DNA of 33,104 bases from Candidatus Kuenenia stuttgartensis (GTDB taxonomy: Bacteria > Planctomycetota > Planctomycetia > Planctomycetales > Planctomycetaceae), in NCBI GenBank assembly GCA_945861865.1, contig CAMAWN010000048.1, positions 1 through 33,104 of the forward strand, read 5' to 3'. The first letter of the stretch is position 1. Each line of letters starts with the position of its first letter. Made by a program: the position numbers and the translations under genes. This document shows, in pieces, positions 1-8,812 of this stretch. The notes beneath the pieces were generated by a model. It had not been told where the DNA came from. It made no database searches and saw only the letters and a program-made list of their open reading frames with translations.

Positions 1-1965
1 GAACAGCAGCAGATCGTCTTGCTGGTCTCCGTTGAGATCAGCGACGTGCGCGGACTTGAAGGGGAAGCGGCCGAGTTCAATCTCTTGCCACGGGCGATAG
101 ACGTTGTCCTCGCGACGCAGGATTTTCAGCTTTTGTACGCCGACGTCGATCAGCACGATCTCGTTGCCGGGTTGTCCGTCGAGATTGATGGTGGCCGCTC
201 CGACGGTTTTGGCGATCGCTTCGGACGAATTGAATTGGTCGGCGACCTGCCAGCCGCGAGTGGCTTCGTCGAACCGCATGTTGCGGACGAATTTGTCCTG
301 CGCGACGAGCAGCGCGGGGCCTTCCAATTGGCCGAAGAAGACGGCTCCCGGTTGCACGTTGCCGAGTTGAATGCCCCCTTCGGTCTTCAACTCTTTCGGG
401 ATACCTTTTTCGTCGAGCGAGAACAACGTCGGAGCTTTGTCCGTGCCGCCGAAGAGCATGAATTCCGGCCGGCCGTCGTTGTTGAGATCCAGGCGTTGAA
501 TGCGGTTCGGTGCCCCTTTGAGTTCGAGCGTCACGGACGGCTTGCCGTCAAAGAGGTGCGGTTCCCAAGTGCCGTTGGCGGCGCGATGCAGAGCTTCCAG
601 CGTGTAGGTCGTTTCGCGTGCGGCGCGGGCCTTGGTCAAAAAGATGATGTCGGCGTGTTTGTCGGCATCGAGATCCGCAAGTTCCAGAGCGATCGGTTCC
701 TTGCCGCCCATCGGCAGCGCCTGTGGGAACGTCAGCCGGCCTTCCACCATGCGGCTGACTCCGATCGTCTTTTCTTTGGTGCTGAGCACAACGACCTCAG
801 CGGCCCCGTCGCCGTCGAGGTCTGCCGTGCGGACTTGCTCGGCCCCAACCAGGCCGGAGAACGCTTCGCCCTGTTCGAGTCCGATTCCTTTCCGCTGCTT
901 GAAGACAATCATGCGCGCGGCATCGGGGTCGGCGACCACCACATCGGTCAGTCCGTCACCGTCGAGATCCGCGGTGGCGATGTCGCGAGACTTGTCAGCC
1001 GCTTGTTGGCCGAGTCCGTATTGAATCAAGCGACTGGCAAGTTCGCCGGGCTTCGAAGCAGGACGATCGAGTTGCAAGAGTTTCACCCGTCCGGTCAAAG
1101 AATCGACGGTCAGCACCTCGACCTGCGGCGATTGGTCGAGCTGCGCGATCGACACCGAGCGTGGCTTGGTCATCTCGAATCGCAACTCCGGGCCGAGTCG
1201 CCCGTCTTGGCCTTGCAGCCGCGCGGCGAGCGCTTGCTCGGCTTCATCGTGCGAGAGGTAGCACAGATCCTTGCGGCCATCGCCATCGAGGTCCGCGATC
1301 TGGCCGAGCGTCAGTCGCTGCGACGTGTTGAACAGACTCTCTGGCGAACCGAGCTTGCCGTCCTTCTGTTGATACAGCAGGTACGTCTGGTTCAATCCCA
1401 GCACGGCGATGTCGTCGCGCTTGTCGCTGTTGAGGTCTCCCGCGAGCACGACCCACGCGAACGCCGGAACATCCGGCAGCCGAATGGTGGTCTTCTCAGT
1501 CCAGTCGCCGGTCTTCGGTTGAAAGCGGATGACGAGTTTGTCGGTGCCGCCGAAGTACGCGACGTCGGTCAGTCCATCGTTGTTGAAATCTCCGACCGCC
1601 ATCGCGGCGATGTCGTGATCGACACTGAGCTTGCGATGTTCGAATCGCCAATTGGCCGCGAAGTGATTGACCTCAACCTTCCCGCCGGGAGCATTCGCTG
1701 GCTTGGCACCACGTTGCAGCAGCAGGTCGATGCGGCTGTGTGCATTGTCGGCAATCACCAAGTCGGTGACGCCGTCGTGATTGAAATCTCCAGCGACCAA
1801 ATTGGCCGAGCGATCCGAGAGCTTCACCAGTTCCAGCGGCTTGAAGCCGTAGAACTGCGACAGCTCGTTGACCATGTCCTCGTCTTGAGCCGGCGCTGGG
1901 GAATCGCTGAAAACAGTGGCGAGAGCCACCACGAGAACTCCGAACCGCTGGCAAACCGCTCGCAT
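1..1965 (-). CDS. Secreted FG-GAP/VCBS repeat protein (3' end outside window)
   Basis: The minus strand is open from ATG at 1965 to the window edge (655 codons, no stop), so the C-terminus is missing. The start gives a hydrophobic signal peptide ending near PAPAQDE. The body carries many calcium-binding type repeats of the form DLNGDxxxDL; examples are GDFNHDGVTDLVIAD, GDFNNDGLTDVAYFG, ADLDGDGRKDLCYL, ATADLDGDGLTDVV and ADLNGDQQDDLLLF. Such repeats build a beta-propeller like that of integrin alpha chains. In planctomycetes they occur in many exported proteins of unknown role. The gene is divergent from the ceramidase-like gene, with 151 bp between them. The opposite strand is also open over this stretch, but its protein only mirrors these repeats. 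The family call is secure; the ligand or substrate is unknown. Confidence 0.9.
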   Translation of the reverse strand, partial: MRAVCQRFGVLVVALATVFSDSPAPAQDEDMVNELSQFYGFKPLELVKLSDRSANLVAGDFNHDGVTDLVIADNAHSRIDLLLQRGAKPANAPGGKVEVNHFAANWRFEHRKLSVDHDIAAMAVGDFNNDGLTDVAYFGGTDKLVIRFQPKTGDWTEKTTIRLPDVPAFAWVVLAGDLNSDKRDDIAVLGLNQTYLLYQQKDGKLGSPESLFNTSQRLTLGQIADLDGDGRKDLCYLSHDEAEQALAARLQGQDGRLGPELRFEMTKPRSVSIAQLDQSPQVEVLTVDSLTGRVKLLQLDRPASKPGELASRLIQYGLGQQAADKSRDIATADLDGDGLTDVVVADPDAARMIVFKQRKGIGLEQGEAFSGLVGAEQVRTADLDGDGAAEVVVLSTKEKTIGVSRMVEGRLTFPQALPMGGKEPIALELADLDADKHADIIFLTKARAARETTYTLEALHRAANGTWEPHLFDGKPSVTLELKGAPNRIQRLDLNNDGRPEFMLFGGTDKAPTLFSLDEKGIPKELKTEGGIQLGNVQPGAVFFGQLEGPALLVAQDKFVRNMRFDEATRGWQVADQFNSSEAIAKTVGAATINLDGQPGNEIVLIDVGVQKLKILRREDNVYRPWQEIELGRFPFKSAHVADLNGDQQDDLLLF

Positions 1966-2116
1966 GAAATGCTCCTCGAAATTGCCGAGACGCTCGAAAG
2001 TCCGTTCGTGCTCCGCAGGCTCGGCGGCGGGAGCATAGCAATCGGGATGAAGAGTCGCAAAAACACGCAACGCTTGAATGGCAATCGGTCACGACCGCAG
2101 CAAACGGGAGCTTGAC

Positions 2117-3559
2117 ATGAATCGGACTTTGTCAGCAGTCGGAGTGGTTTTACTGGCTTGCAACTGTCTCGCTCTGCCGCTGTCTGCAACAGGCGGTGAA
2201 CTGAAGGCCGGAGCGTTCGCGATGGACGTCACGCCGCTGAAGTTTCCGATCTCGATGAACGGCAACATGCAGGATGCTCCCGCGAAGAAGGCGGCCGATC
2301 CGTTGCACGCGCGGTGTTTGGTGCTCGACGACGGGCAGACGCGGGTGGCGTTCGTGGTCGTGGACAACTGCGTGATCCGCCGCGAACTGATGGACGACGC
2401 CAAACAACGAGCCAGCAAACGGACCGGCATCCCGACCGAGCGGATGCTGATTTCCTCCACGCACGCGCATTCGTGTCCGACGGCGACCGGAGTGTTTCAG
2501 AGCGAGCCGATTGTCGAATACGTCGAGTTCCTGACCGAGCGCATCGCCGCCGGGATCAAGCAGGCGAACGACAACCTCGCGCCGGCTCGCGTCGCGTGGG
2601 GCGTGGGTCGCGACGAGACCCAGGTCTTCAATCGCCGCTGGTTGCTGAAAGAACCGTCGAACGAGACCAATCCGTTTGGCCTGATCGACAAGGCTCGGAT
2701 GAATCCGGGGTTCAACAATCCGAAGGTCACGAAGTCGGCCGGCCCTGTCGATCCGGAAGTCAGCTTCTTGAGCGTACAATCTCCCGACGGTCGGCCGCGT
2801 GCGTTCCTGGCGAATTACTCGCTGCACTACGTCGGCGGCACGGGGGGCGATTTGTCCGCCGATTACTTCGGAGCGTTCGCGGAACGGATCGGGCAACTGC
2901 TGAAGGCCGACGACTCGGCCCAGACGTCGTTCGTCGGCATCCTGTCGAATGGCACGAGCGGCGATGTCAACAACGTCAACTTCGGGCTGACCATGCCTCC
3001 CAAGTTTCAGCCATTCGAGAAGCTCAAGCTCGTTGCCAACAGCGTCGCGACGGCGGCCCTCGCAGCACATGAGAAAGCTGAGTACCGCTCGACCGTGTCG
3101 ATCGCGATGCGCGAGACCGAGATCGAAGTGAAGGTCCGGAAGCCCTCGGCCGACGACATTGCCGCTGCGAAAGAACGGCTCTCGAAAGCGGGCGAGTTCC
3201 CGTACAAGACGATGCCCGACATCTACGCGCGAGAGACGCTCAAGCTGACCGAGTACCCCGACACGGTAAAGCTGAAGTTGCAGGCTATTCGCATCGGCGA
3301 ACTGGGGATCGTCGCAATCCCGGCCGAGGTCTTCACGGAAATCGGCCTCGAAATTAAACGCCGCAGCCCACTCCAGCCGACCTTCACAATCGCGTTGGCA
3401 AACGGTTGGAACGGCTATCTGCCGACGCCACAGCAACACGAACTCGCCGGGTACGAGACGTGGCGAGCACGCTCCAGTTATCTGGAAGTCGATGCGTCAC
3501 CGAAGATCGTCACGATGCTGCTGAAGCTGCTGAATGAGGTCGCGGCCGAAAACAAGTGA
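2117..3559 (+). CDS. Secreted neutral/alkaline ceramidase-like hydrolase
   Basis: A 480-residue protein resembling the N-terminal catalytic domain of neutral/alkaline non-lysosomal ceramidases, which cleave the amide bond of ceramide using zinc. A signal peptide covers residues 1-26. Features seen are AFAMDVTPLKFPISMNG (about 34-49), the metal-ligand-type motif SSTHAHSC (His116 and His118), NYSLHYVGG (His237), SNGTSGDVNN (about 277-286) and a C-terminal NGWNGYLPTP followed by a conserved Tyr. ATG 2117 is chosen because GGGAG lies 6 nt upstream and the signal peptide begins there; an in-frame ATG at 2078 would add 13 unlikely residues. The protein is shorter than eukaryotic ceramidases and lacks their C-terminal immunoglobulin-like domain, as is usual for planctomycete paralogs. 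The true substrate is uncertain. Confidence 0.88.
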   Translation: MNRTLSAVGVVLLACNCLALPLSATGGELKAGAFAMDVTPLKFPISMNGNMQDAPAKKAADPLHARCLVLDDGQTRVAFVVVDNCVIRRELMDDAKQRASKRTGIPTERMLISSTHAHSCPTATGVFQSEPIVEYVEFLTERIAAGIKQANDNLAPARVAWGVGRDETQVFNRRWLLKEPSNETNPFGLIDKARMNPGFNNPKVTKSAGPVDPEVSFLSVQSPDGRPRAFLANYSLHYVGGTGGDLSADYFGAFAERIGQLLKADDSAQTSFVGILSNGTSGDVNNVNFGLTMPPKFQPFEKLKLVANSVATAALAAHEKAEYRSTVSIAMRETEIEVKVRKPSADDIAAAKERLSKAGEFPYKTMPDIYARETLKLTEYPDTVKLKLQAIRIGELGIVAIPAEVFTEIGLEIKRRSPLQPTFTIALANGWNGYLPTPQQHELAGYETWRARSSYLEVDASPKIVTMLLKLLNEVAAENK

Positions 3560-3575
3560 CTAGAAGCGGTTGCAG

Positions 3576-3647
3576 AACCAGCACGAAGCGCCAGCGAGTG
3601 GTCAAAACGTCGGGAAAACAACCACTCGCTGGCGCGTCGTGCTGGTT
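3576..3647. repeat. Palindromic element A1 between convergent genes
   Basis: Two 27-nt arms (3576-3602 and 3621-3647) are inverted repeats with one mismatch, separated by 18 nt. The core is CGCCAGCGAGTGGT and its complement. The element fills the gap between the ceramidase-like gene (plus) and the DUF1571 gene (minus). Near copies occur at 13003, 15533, 18191 and 26930. In RNA either strand would fold into a long hairpin, so a role in transcript ends is possible. Confidence 0.9.
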
Positions 3648-3676
3648 TTGAAATGGCCTCTACGAACGCGTGATCG

Positions 3677-4720
3677 TTATTGCAGCCGAGCGCGGCTGAA
3701 GTCGTCGAGTTGGACTTGCGCATCAAAGTCGATGTTCTTAAACGCGTAGAGTTCCAACAACGTCGTTTGATCGAGCTTCTGTGGATTCGCGTCGGCGATT
3801 TTCTCCGGCCAACCGTAGCAGCGGATACAGCTCGGCAGCTTGGTCTGCGAGTCAATGTAAACCAGCGACTTGCGGTACTCTTTCTTTTCGTCCGAAGCAA
3901 ATTCTGGTTTCGCGTATTCAATGACCAAGCACTGGCAATCGCGGCCGTTGAGCTTCTGATGGTCCAGCAGTTTGGCAGAGACTCCCGATTCGAGCTTCAG
4001 GTCCGCTTGGCGGTGTTGGCGAGTGATTCTCGTCAGGTTCAGGAGTCCGGCATCCGTAATCGGATGTCGGGAGTGCTTCATCGCCATCGCGCCGGCGGGG
4101 TTCAGCGAAATCACTCCCAACCGAGCCTCGATGCCACTGAGTTTACGGACCAGCATGTCCCCTTCATGTTCACCCTCGGCGTAGATGGCTCGTTGGCCGG
4201 CGTCCTTACCCCCTTCCCACTTCATCGAGATTCGTTTGGGTTGGTGGACCATTCGAAGCTGAATCACTTGGAGTTCGGTCAGCGCATCGCCGATCCGTTC
4301 TTGTTTGACGAACGTCGCGGTGTAGGCCGAGATTTTTTCGAGCTTGGCCTCGGCTTCTCCGAGGATGCGATCGCATTCCAAGAGTGCCTCTCTGCCGGTG
4401 AGCGTGGGCGTGTCGTTCTCGGTGACGGACGACTGTGATGTCCCCGCAGAGCCGACCGTTCCGCTGCCGGAGGAGGGGCCGCCGAATTCCTTCTCGACAT
4501 CCGCGAGAGCTGCTCCGCCATTGGCCGACAGCGGGTCCGTTCCGGCCGTCGTCGGCTGAGCATGGACGTACAAGAATCCGATGGTGAGAAAGACAATGAA
4601 CGAACCCAACGCGTTGTGGCGGTGAGGCGAGCGCCGCATCCGGCGAGCAACGTTGGGGATATTGCGGACGGGATTCGTCAACCAGCGAGACTGGCCAAGA
4701 AACCAAGACAGGTATTTCAT
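3677..4720 (-). CDS. DUF1571 domain-containing exported protein
   Basis: A 347-residue protein with a basic N-terminus, a single hydrophobic segment (LGSFIVFLTIGFLYVHA, about 41-57) and a Ser/Gly/Thr-rich linker. A DUF1571-type domain follows. It begins with LECDRILGEAEAKLEKISAY and TATFVKQERIGD, and continues with LRMVHQPKRISMKW and the C-terminal SLVYIDSQTKLPSCI, FKNIDFDAQVQLDDF. This domain is common in planctomycete exported proteins and has a lipoprotein-carrier-like beta fold in appearance; its function is not known. The start is uncertain: ATG 4720 is used, while an in-frame ATG at 4639 would begin just before the hydrophobic segment. Neither has a clear ribosome binding site. The stop lies 30 nt past element A1. 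Confidence 0.8.
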   Translation of the reverse strand: MKYLSWFLGQSRWLTNPVRNIPNVARRMRRSPHRHNALGSFIVFLTIGFLYVHAQPTTAGTDPLSANGGAALADVEKEFGGPSSGSGTVGSAGTSQSSVTENDTPTLTGREALLECDRILGEAEAKLEKISAYTATFVKQERIGDALTELQVIQLRMVHQPKRISMKWEGGKDAGQRAIYAEGEHEGDMLVRKLSGIEARLGVISLNPAGAMAMKHSRHPITDAGLLNLTRITRQHRQADLKLESGVSAKLLDHQKLNGRDCQCLVIEYAKPEFASDEKKEYRKSLVYIDSQTKLPSCIRCYGWPEKIADANPQKLDQTTLLELYAFKNIDFDAQVQLDDFSRARLQ

Positions 4721-5071
4721 GCGACGAGCGGCCTTGCGCGTTCCGAATGGATCCGCCAAGCGGTGCCCCCAATCCACTGAGGTCACCGAATCGACAGGAC
4801 GCCACGGTTTGCGAGTGAGACGTGATGAATCCCGAAACCCGCAGAGTCCGTCCGCACGGGGGCAGTTAGGACTCAGATCGACGCATCGCTTCCGTTGCGG
4901 TGACGAGAATTGCCGCCGTCCAACGATCCGTCGCGGCGAGCTTGCCGCGGATGTTGAGAAGATTTGGCATCCCACGACCGGTCGCCGCGAAACGCGGAAT
5001 CGGTGCGATCGCGAAAGTTTGTCACGGACGCGGCCAGCAAACTTCGCCGTTCATTCTGCGAGCAACGTCGG

Positions 5072-6055
5072 CTACTTTGGTTTGTCGACTTTTTCCGGCG
5101 GCGTTGTCGGCTTGTCAGCCGGCTTGGCGTCAAACTCCGGAACGAGTTCCAGCAAGACCTCGGTGCCGACGGGGGGAATCCGATCCGCCCAGGCTTCCCA
5201 CATCAAGTTGCTTTCTCCGGTCGCAGAACTTGGCCCCGCGAGATCCAGCATGGCGGAGGCAAAGTTTGCAACGCAGATGAGATCACCTCCCTCGGCCAGA
5301 TACGACTTCGTGCCGTTGGCCTCGTCCACGTAGAAGCCACTGCCGGCAAAAACCCAGGGCGCATCGAGTTGTCGCGGTTGCGTGCGGTCGAAGAACTTCT
5401 GGATCGCCTTTCGGTACTTCGCATCCTTCGACATCGCCAGGAATGAGTCGCGTTGCTTCTCCGACATGTGGCCGAACCAATACAGCTCTTTGTTCTTCTC
5501 GTCCCACTTCAACTCGGAGTCCTCTTTCACTTCGAGGCCGACTGGCTTTTCGTCGAACAACTCGACGAGGAATCGCTTCGAGGAATTGCGGACCCATTTC
5601 TCCGCCGGCTGGCGATGGAGCTTGCCGTCCTTGTCGGTCCATTGGCAAAAAATGCGAATCCGCGTCCCCTTGGGAGGCGAATACTCCGGCTGAAACTTCA
5701 CCGGCGATCCGGGCTTCGCCCCCAGCGCGAGCAGACCGGTGTGAATCACGTAGGCCTCGGAATCAATCGACAGAATCGACTCGTGCTCCTTGGTCTGCTT
5801 CAGACAGCAGAACATTTCGAGTACTCCCTCGCGCAGACAGACTTTCGTTTTCAGCAGCAACCGTTTGCCGTCCACATCGAGCAGCACGGTTCCCGATTTG
5901 TTGAGCGGCACCGGCTCCTTCGACTTCTTGGTGTCTTTCGCTGGATCGGCCGCGAGTCCAAAACGGTCGCCGACAATCGCGGACACAGAGACGGCGGCCA
6001 CCGCACTCAAGAACTCACGGCGTCCGAAATCGCGGTCGATGGTCACAAGCATCAT
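5072..6055 (-). CDS. YdjY domain-containing protein with Tat-type signal
   Basis: A 327-residue protein. The N-terminus has a twin-arginine motif (FGRREFLS, about 10-17) followed by AVAAVSVSAIVG, pointing to Tat export. The body contains two YdjY-like segments. The first runs from GTVLLDVDGKRLLLKTKVCLREG through HESILSIDSEAYVIHTGLLALGAKPG. The second includes TQPRQLDAPWVFAGSGFYVD and LICVANFASAMLDL. The YdjY domain has no known biochemical role. The C-terminus is Pro/Lys-rich. Two adjacent ATG codons stand at 6055 and 6052 behind GAGGA; the second has the better spacing (7 nt) but the first is annotated. A palindromic element (C1) lies just upstream of the start, in the likely 5' leader. Confidence 0.82.
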   Translation of the reverse strand: MMLVTIDRDFGRREFLSAVAAVSVSAIVGDRFGLAADPAKDTKKSKEPVPLNKSGTVLLDVDGKRLLLKTKVCLREGVLEMFCCLKQTKEHESILSIDSEAYVIHTGLLALGAKPGSPVKFQPEYSPPKGTRIRIFCQWTDKDGKLHRQPAEKWVRNSSKRFLVELFDEKPVGLEVKEDSELKWDEKNKELYWFGHMSEKQRDSFLAMSKDAKYRKAIQKFFDRTQPRQLDAPWVFAGSGFYVDEANGTKSYLAEGGDLICVANFASAMLDLAGPSSATGESNLMWEAWADRIPPVGTEVLLELVPEFDAKPADKPTTPPEKVDKPK

Positions 6056-6079
6056 GAATTCCTCGCGGCTCGCGTTTTC

Positions 6080-6104
6080 GTAGACCGGACACCCACGTCC
6101 AGTC
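6080..6104. repeat. Palindromic element C1
   Basis: A short imperfect inverted repeat built on CCGGAC-ACCCAC-GTCC, 25 nt upstream of the YdjY gene start. The reverse complement matches the elements at 14246-14273 and 28692-28716 almost base for base (GGACGTGGGTGTCCGGTCTAC type). Confidence 0.75.
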
Positions 6105-6206
6105 AATTTCGATGGGACGACGGAATATAACCGCTGACACGCCCACCAGTCTGACAAATGCCCGGCCAATCTGCCGACCGTCTTGGCCAAACACTCGCCA
6201 GAAAAA

Positions 6207-7247
6207 TCAGCGAACGGCTGGCGGCTGACTCGCCAATTGGACGAGTGCCTCACGGACGCGCGCGATCTGCTCAACGTTGACCGTTAAATACCGCTGCTGT
6301 CCACCGTCGACGAGATCGAACTGCGTCACGTCTTGAGCATCGACGCGAATTCGGCCGGCTGGTGACAGGCCAAAGTAGCCATGATCTGGCCGGACAGCAT
6401 ACAGCACGGAGGTCAAATCCCAGGTTTCACGGTCGTACGGCATCTTTTGATACAGCTCATAAGCCTGCTTGAGCGGATGATGTTTCACGTAGCCGAAGTC
6501 CCGTCCGATGCTCGTTGCCGGAAACTTGATCGCCAGCCCGATCTCGAACCCGCTCGTGACGAGCGGTGTCGGCCACTCGGTGAAAACTCGCTGAGCAGCG
6601 GGCGAGTCGATCCAGACGTTGTATTCCTTGATGCGATTCTTCTCGCTGAACATGCCGGCCATCATCGACAGCAGCCGAACTTTCCGAGTCACCAGTTCTT
6701 TGCCGGTCAGCGGCGAGTGCTGATCGGCGGGCGAGTCCATCAGCCGCAAGATGTTCGTCGAGAAACCAACGACCACCAGCACCACCGACCGATCCGGCTG
6801 AGCCGCCAGCGTCCGCCGCAACAGTCCGACCGCTTCAGGAGCATCATTGCCACTGCGGAGCTTGTGCGGATATCGCGGCTGGCCGTTGTCGGAAGCATTG
6901 ACCGTGTCGGTCAGATAGCGACTGTCTTCCGGAGTCTTGCCATTGCGGACAACTCCCAGCGGGATATTGCCGCGTCCGTAGAAAGTGTTGATCAGATCGA
7001 CGAACGGCGCAGCGAAATCGTTGTCTTTGCTGAGCGTGACCGCCAGCAACTCGCACTCACCGCGACTCTGCAGCGCATGGATGACACCGAGCGCGAGCGC
7101 GTCGTCGATGTCGTTGCCCATGTCCGTGTCGAAGATCAGCTTGACTGGGCGAGTGGGCGGCTCATCGGCACGAGTCGGTTGCGTCACAGACGCGAAAAAC
7201 AACAACAGCCAGATCGGGACGGACCGGATCGAGGACGGCCTTGGCAT
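6207..7247 (-). CDS. Secreted nucleoside hydrolase (IUNH family)
   Basis: A 346-residue protein with a signal peptide (PIWLLLFFASVTQPTRA, about 11-27). The family's calcium-binding aspartate cluster follows at once: LIFDTDMGNDIDDALALG (Asp40, Asp42, Asp46, Asp48 and Asp49 region). IUNH enzymes hydrolyse the N-glycosidic bond of nucleosides, giving ribose and base. Later segments include SVVLVVVGFSTNILRL and the helical C-terminus. ATG 7247 is preceded by GGGAG at 7 nt spacing. Export suggests scavenging of extracellular nucleosides, but planctomycete secreted members are poorly studied and may act on other N-glycosides. It stands alone; the next gene upstream is divergent. Confidence 0.88.
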   Translation of the reverse strand: MPRPSSIRSVPIWLLLFFASVTQPTRADEPPTRPVKLIFDTDMGNDIDDALALGVIHALQSRGECELLAVTLSKDNDFAAPFVDLINTFYGRGNIPLGVVRNGKTPEDSRYLTDTVNASDNGQPRYPHKLRSGNDAPEAVGLLRRTLAAQPDRSVVLVVVGFSTNILRLMDSPADQHSPLTGKELVTRKVRLLSMMAGMFSEKNRIKEYNVWIDSPAAQRVFTEWPTPLVTSGFEIGLAIKFPATSIGRDFGYVKHHPLKQAYELYQKMPYDRETWDLTSVLYAVRPDHGYFGLSPAGRIRVDAQDVTQFDLVDGGQQRYLTVNVEQIARVREALVQLASQPPAVR

Positions 7248-7463
7248 TGAAATACTCCCAGAGGTAATGTCGGGAGCGGCATTTCAGCAAGTACGCGCGC
7301 AACAAAAAACCCCCACCGCACGATGGCCGAGACCAGGATCCGTTCGGCGAACACAAAAAAACATTCTCGTCGTGAATAAGCTCTTCTTGATTCTCTCTAC
7401 TTTTCGCGGAGCCTTGGCATGCTACGATGCCGCGCTTTCGGTCCCATCCTTCAGGAGGCTCTC

Positions 7464-7706
7464 ATGGATACGGCAGCGGATCACGTCTTCCATTCTCAGT
7501 CCGCGTCGCAGGCGTTGCTGATGGCCATGCGAGAATTGGCCGAGGCGGCGGATCGTGCTCTGAATGATCTGGAAGGGATCACGCTGGGTGCCGCGTTCGA
7601 TCTCGCCGTCGAGACTCACGGCGACGAATTGCCACAATTCTGGTTGATCTGGAACGAGTGGAACTTGGCCCTCGAAGAACCCCCCGCTGAGATGGGTGAC
7701 CTCTGA
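7464..7706 (+). CDS. Small protein of unknown function (80 aa)
   Basis: An 80-residue acidic, Trp-rich protein starting MDTAADHVFHSQSAS and ending FWLIWNEWNLALEEPP. ATG 7464 has a near-perfect ribosome binding site (AGGAGG, 5 nt spacing), which decides this start over an in-frame upstream ATG at 7419. There is no signal peptide or membrane segment; a helical middle (ALLMAMRELAEAADRALNDL) is likely. I do not recognise a family. The TACGAT at 7423-7428 could be a -10 box, but no good -35 accompanies it. The gene is convergent with miaA, with palindromic element E between and overlapping the miaA end. Confidence 0.7.
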   Translation: MDTAADHVFHSQSASQALLMAMRELAEAADRALNDLEGITLGAAFDLAVETHGDELPQFWLIWNEWNLALEEPPAEMGDL

Positions 7707-7707
7707 C

Positions 7708-7763
7708 GTGGAGCAGGTTTTCAACCTGCTCGGCCAATTAGGGCGAGTTGAAAACCTGCCCCA
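7708..7763. repeat. Palindromic element E overlapping the miaA 3' end
   Basis: The first half is a perfect hairpin, GAGCAGGTT-TTC-AACCTGCTC (7711-7731). The second half (7741-7762) repeats the same GCAGGTTTTCAAC unit in the opposite orientation. The element sits between convergent genes and supplies the last codons and the TAA stop of miaA. Confidence 0.75.
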
Positions 7764-8706
7764 CGAACTTGGCCGCGACTTCCGCCGGCGACTCGTCACC
7801 CGTGATCGGCAGCGAGCGGCACTCCTCAAGATTACGAAACCAAGTGTGCTGCCGCTTCGCGAACTGACGAGTTCGCGTCTGAATCAACCCGACCGTTTCG
7901 GCAAGCGATCGCTCACCTCGCAAGAGTTCAATGAGTTCCTTGTAGCCGAGCGCCTGGCCTGCGGTGTGGCTGAGCGGCTGAGGTTCAGCGAGCAGCGACC
8001 GCACTTCGTCGAGCCAGCCGGCGTCCAGCATCGCCTCGACTCGCTGATTGATGCGGCCGTAGAGCCAGTCGCGCGGCGGCGACAACCAAACCACGTTGGT
8101 CGGTCGCTGGTCGAGCGGCAATGGCTCTTCGCGATGCTGCGCGGACATCGGCTGGCCGGTCATTTCGATGACTTCAAGTGCTCGCACGACGCGCCGCAGG
8201 TCATTCGGATGCAACCGCTCGGCCGTGTTTGGATCGAGCTGCTGCAATCGGCGATGCAGAGCGTCCACGCCATCGAGCGCGGCTTCGGATTCCAGACGTT
8301 GCCGAAGTTTCTGATTGGCGGGCGGACCTTCAAAGACGCCTCGCAGCAGGCTGCGCAGGTACAGCCCCGTACCGCCCACGAACAACGGAGTGCTGCCGCC
8401 TGCGATGATCTCGCGGCAAACTCGCTCCGCCGCGACGAGGTACTCGGCGACGCTGAATTCCTGCGCGGGTTCCAAAAGGTCGAAGAGGTGGTGCGGCACT
8501 CGGAGGCACTCTTCGGCCGTGGGCTTGGCGGTGCCGATGTTCATCCGCCGGTACAATGTCATCGAATCGAGCGAGACGATCTCGATGGCCAAGCCGCGCT
8601 CGGCTCGCAACTGCTCCGCGAGTTCGAGCGCGACGGCGCTTTTCCCGCAGGCGGTTGGGCCAGCGAGGAACCAGCAACGACGAAGTAGATCAGGAGCGAA
8701 TCGCAT
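7738..8706 (-). CDS. miaA: tRNA dimethylallyltransferase MiaA
   Basis: A 322-residue enzyme that transfers a dimethylallyl group to N6 of adenosine 37 in tRNAs reading UNN codons. The P-loop GPTACGKS is at 16-23, followed by IEIVSLDSMTLYRRM (Asp47 and Ser48 of the catalytic D-S-x-x-x-Y region), NIGTAKPT, PHHLFD, GGTGLYLRSLLRG, RRVVRALEV and the C-terminal TRQFAKRQHTWFR. ATG 8706 puts the P-loop at the usual distance from the start; a TTG at 8748 is an alternative. No clear ribosome binding site is visible. The last residues (GQVFNSP) are encoded by palindromic element E, so the native C-terminus may have been replaced by the repeat. Confidence 0.95.
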   Translation of the reverse strand: MRFAPDLLRRCWFLAGPTACGKSAVALELAEQLRAERGLAIEIVSLDSMTLYRRMNIGTAKPTAEECLRVPHHLFDLLEPAQEFSVAEYLVAAERVCREIIAGGSTPLFVGGTGLYLRSLLRGVFEGPPANQKLRQRLESEAALDGVDALHRRLQQLDPNTAERLHPNDLRRVVRALEVIEMTGQPMSAQHREEPLPLDQRPTNVVWLSPPRDWLYGRINQRVEAMLDAGWLDEVRSLLAEPQPLSHTAGQALGYKELIELLRGERSLAETVGLIQTRTRQFAKRQHTWFRNLEECRSLPITGDESPAEVAAKFVGQVFNSP

Positions 8707-8812
8707 GAGGTTGAAGTCACGAGCCAGAGTTCGATCGTGCGGCGGCAACGTACCTTCGCGCCGCGCGTTCGACTATGCTCCGGCCGACATTCCAAGTTGG
8801 GAGCAGTGATTC

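Noticed and set aside
19..2115. A 698-codon open frame on the plus strand
   Set aside because: Its protein is a mirror of the DLNGDxxxDL repeats on the minus strand (regular VEI/VAVEV blocks). The minus strand has a signal peptide and clear FG-GAP repeats, so the plus frame is a shadow produced by high GC content.
2150..3439. A 429-codon minus-strand frame opposite the ceramidase-like gene
   Set aside because: It has Arg-rich, low-complexity content without recognisable motifs and lies wholly opposite a well-supported gene.
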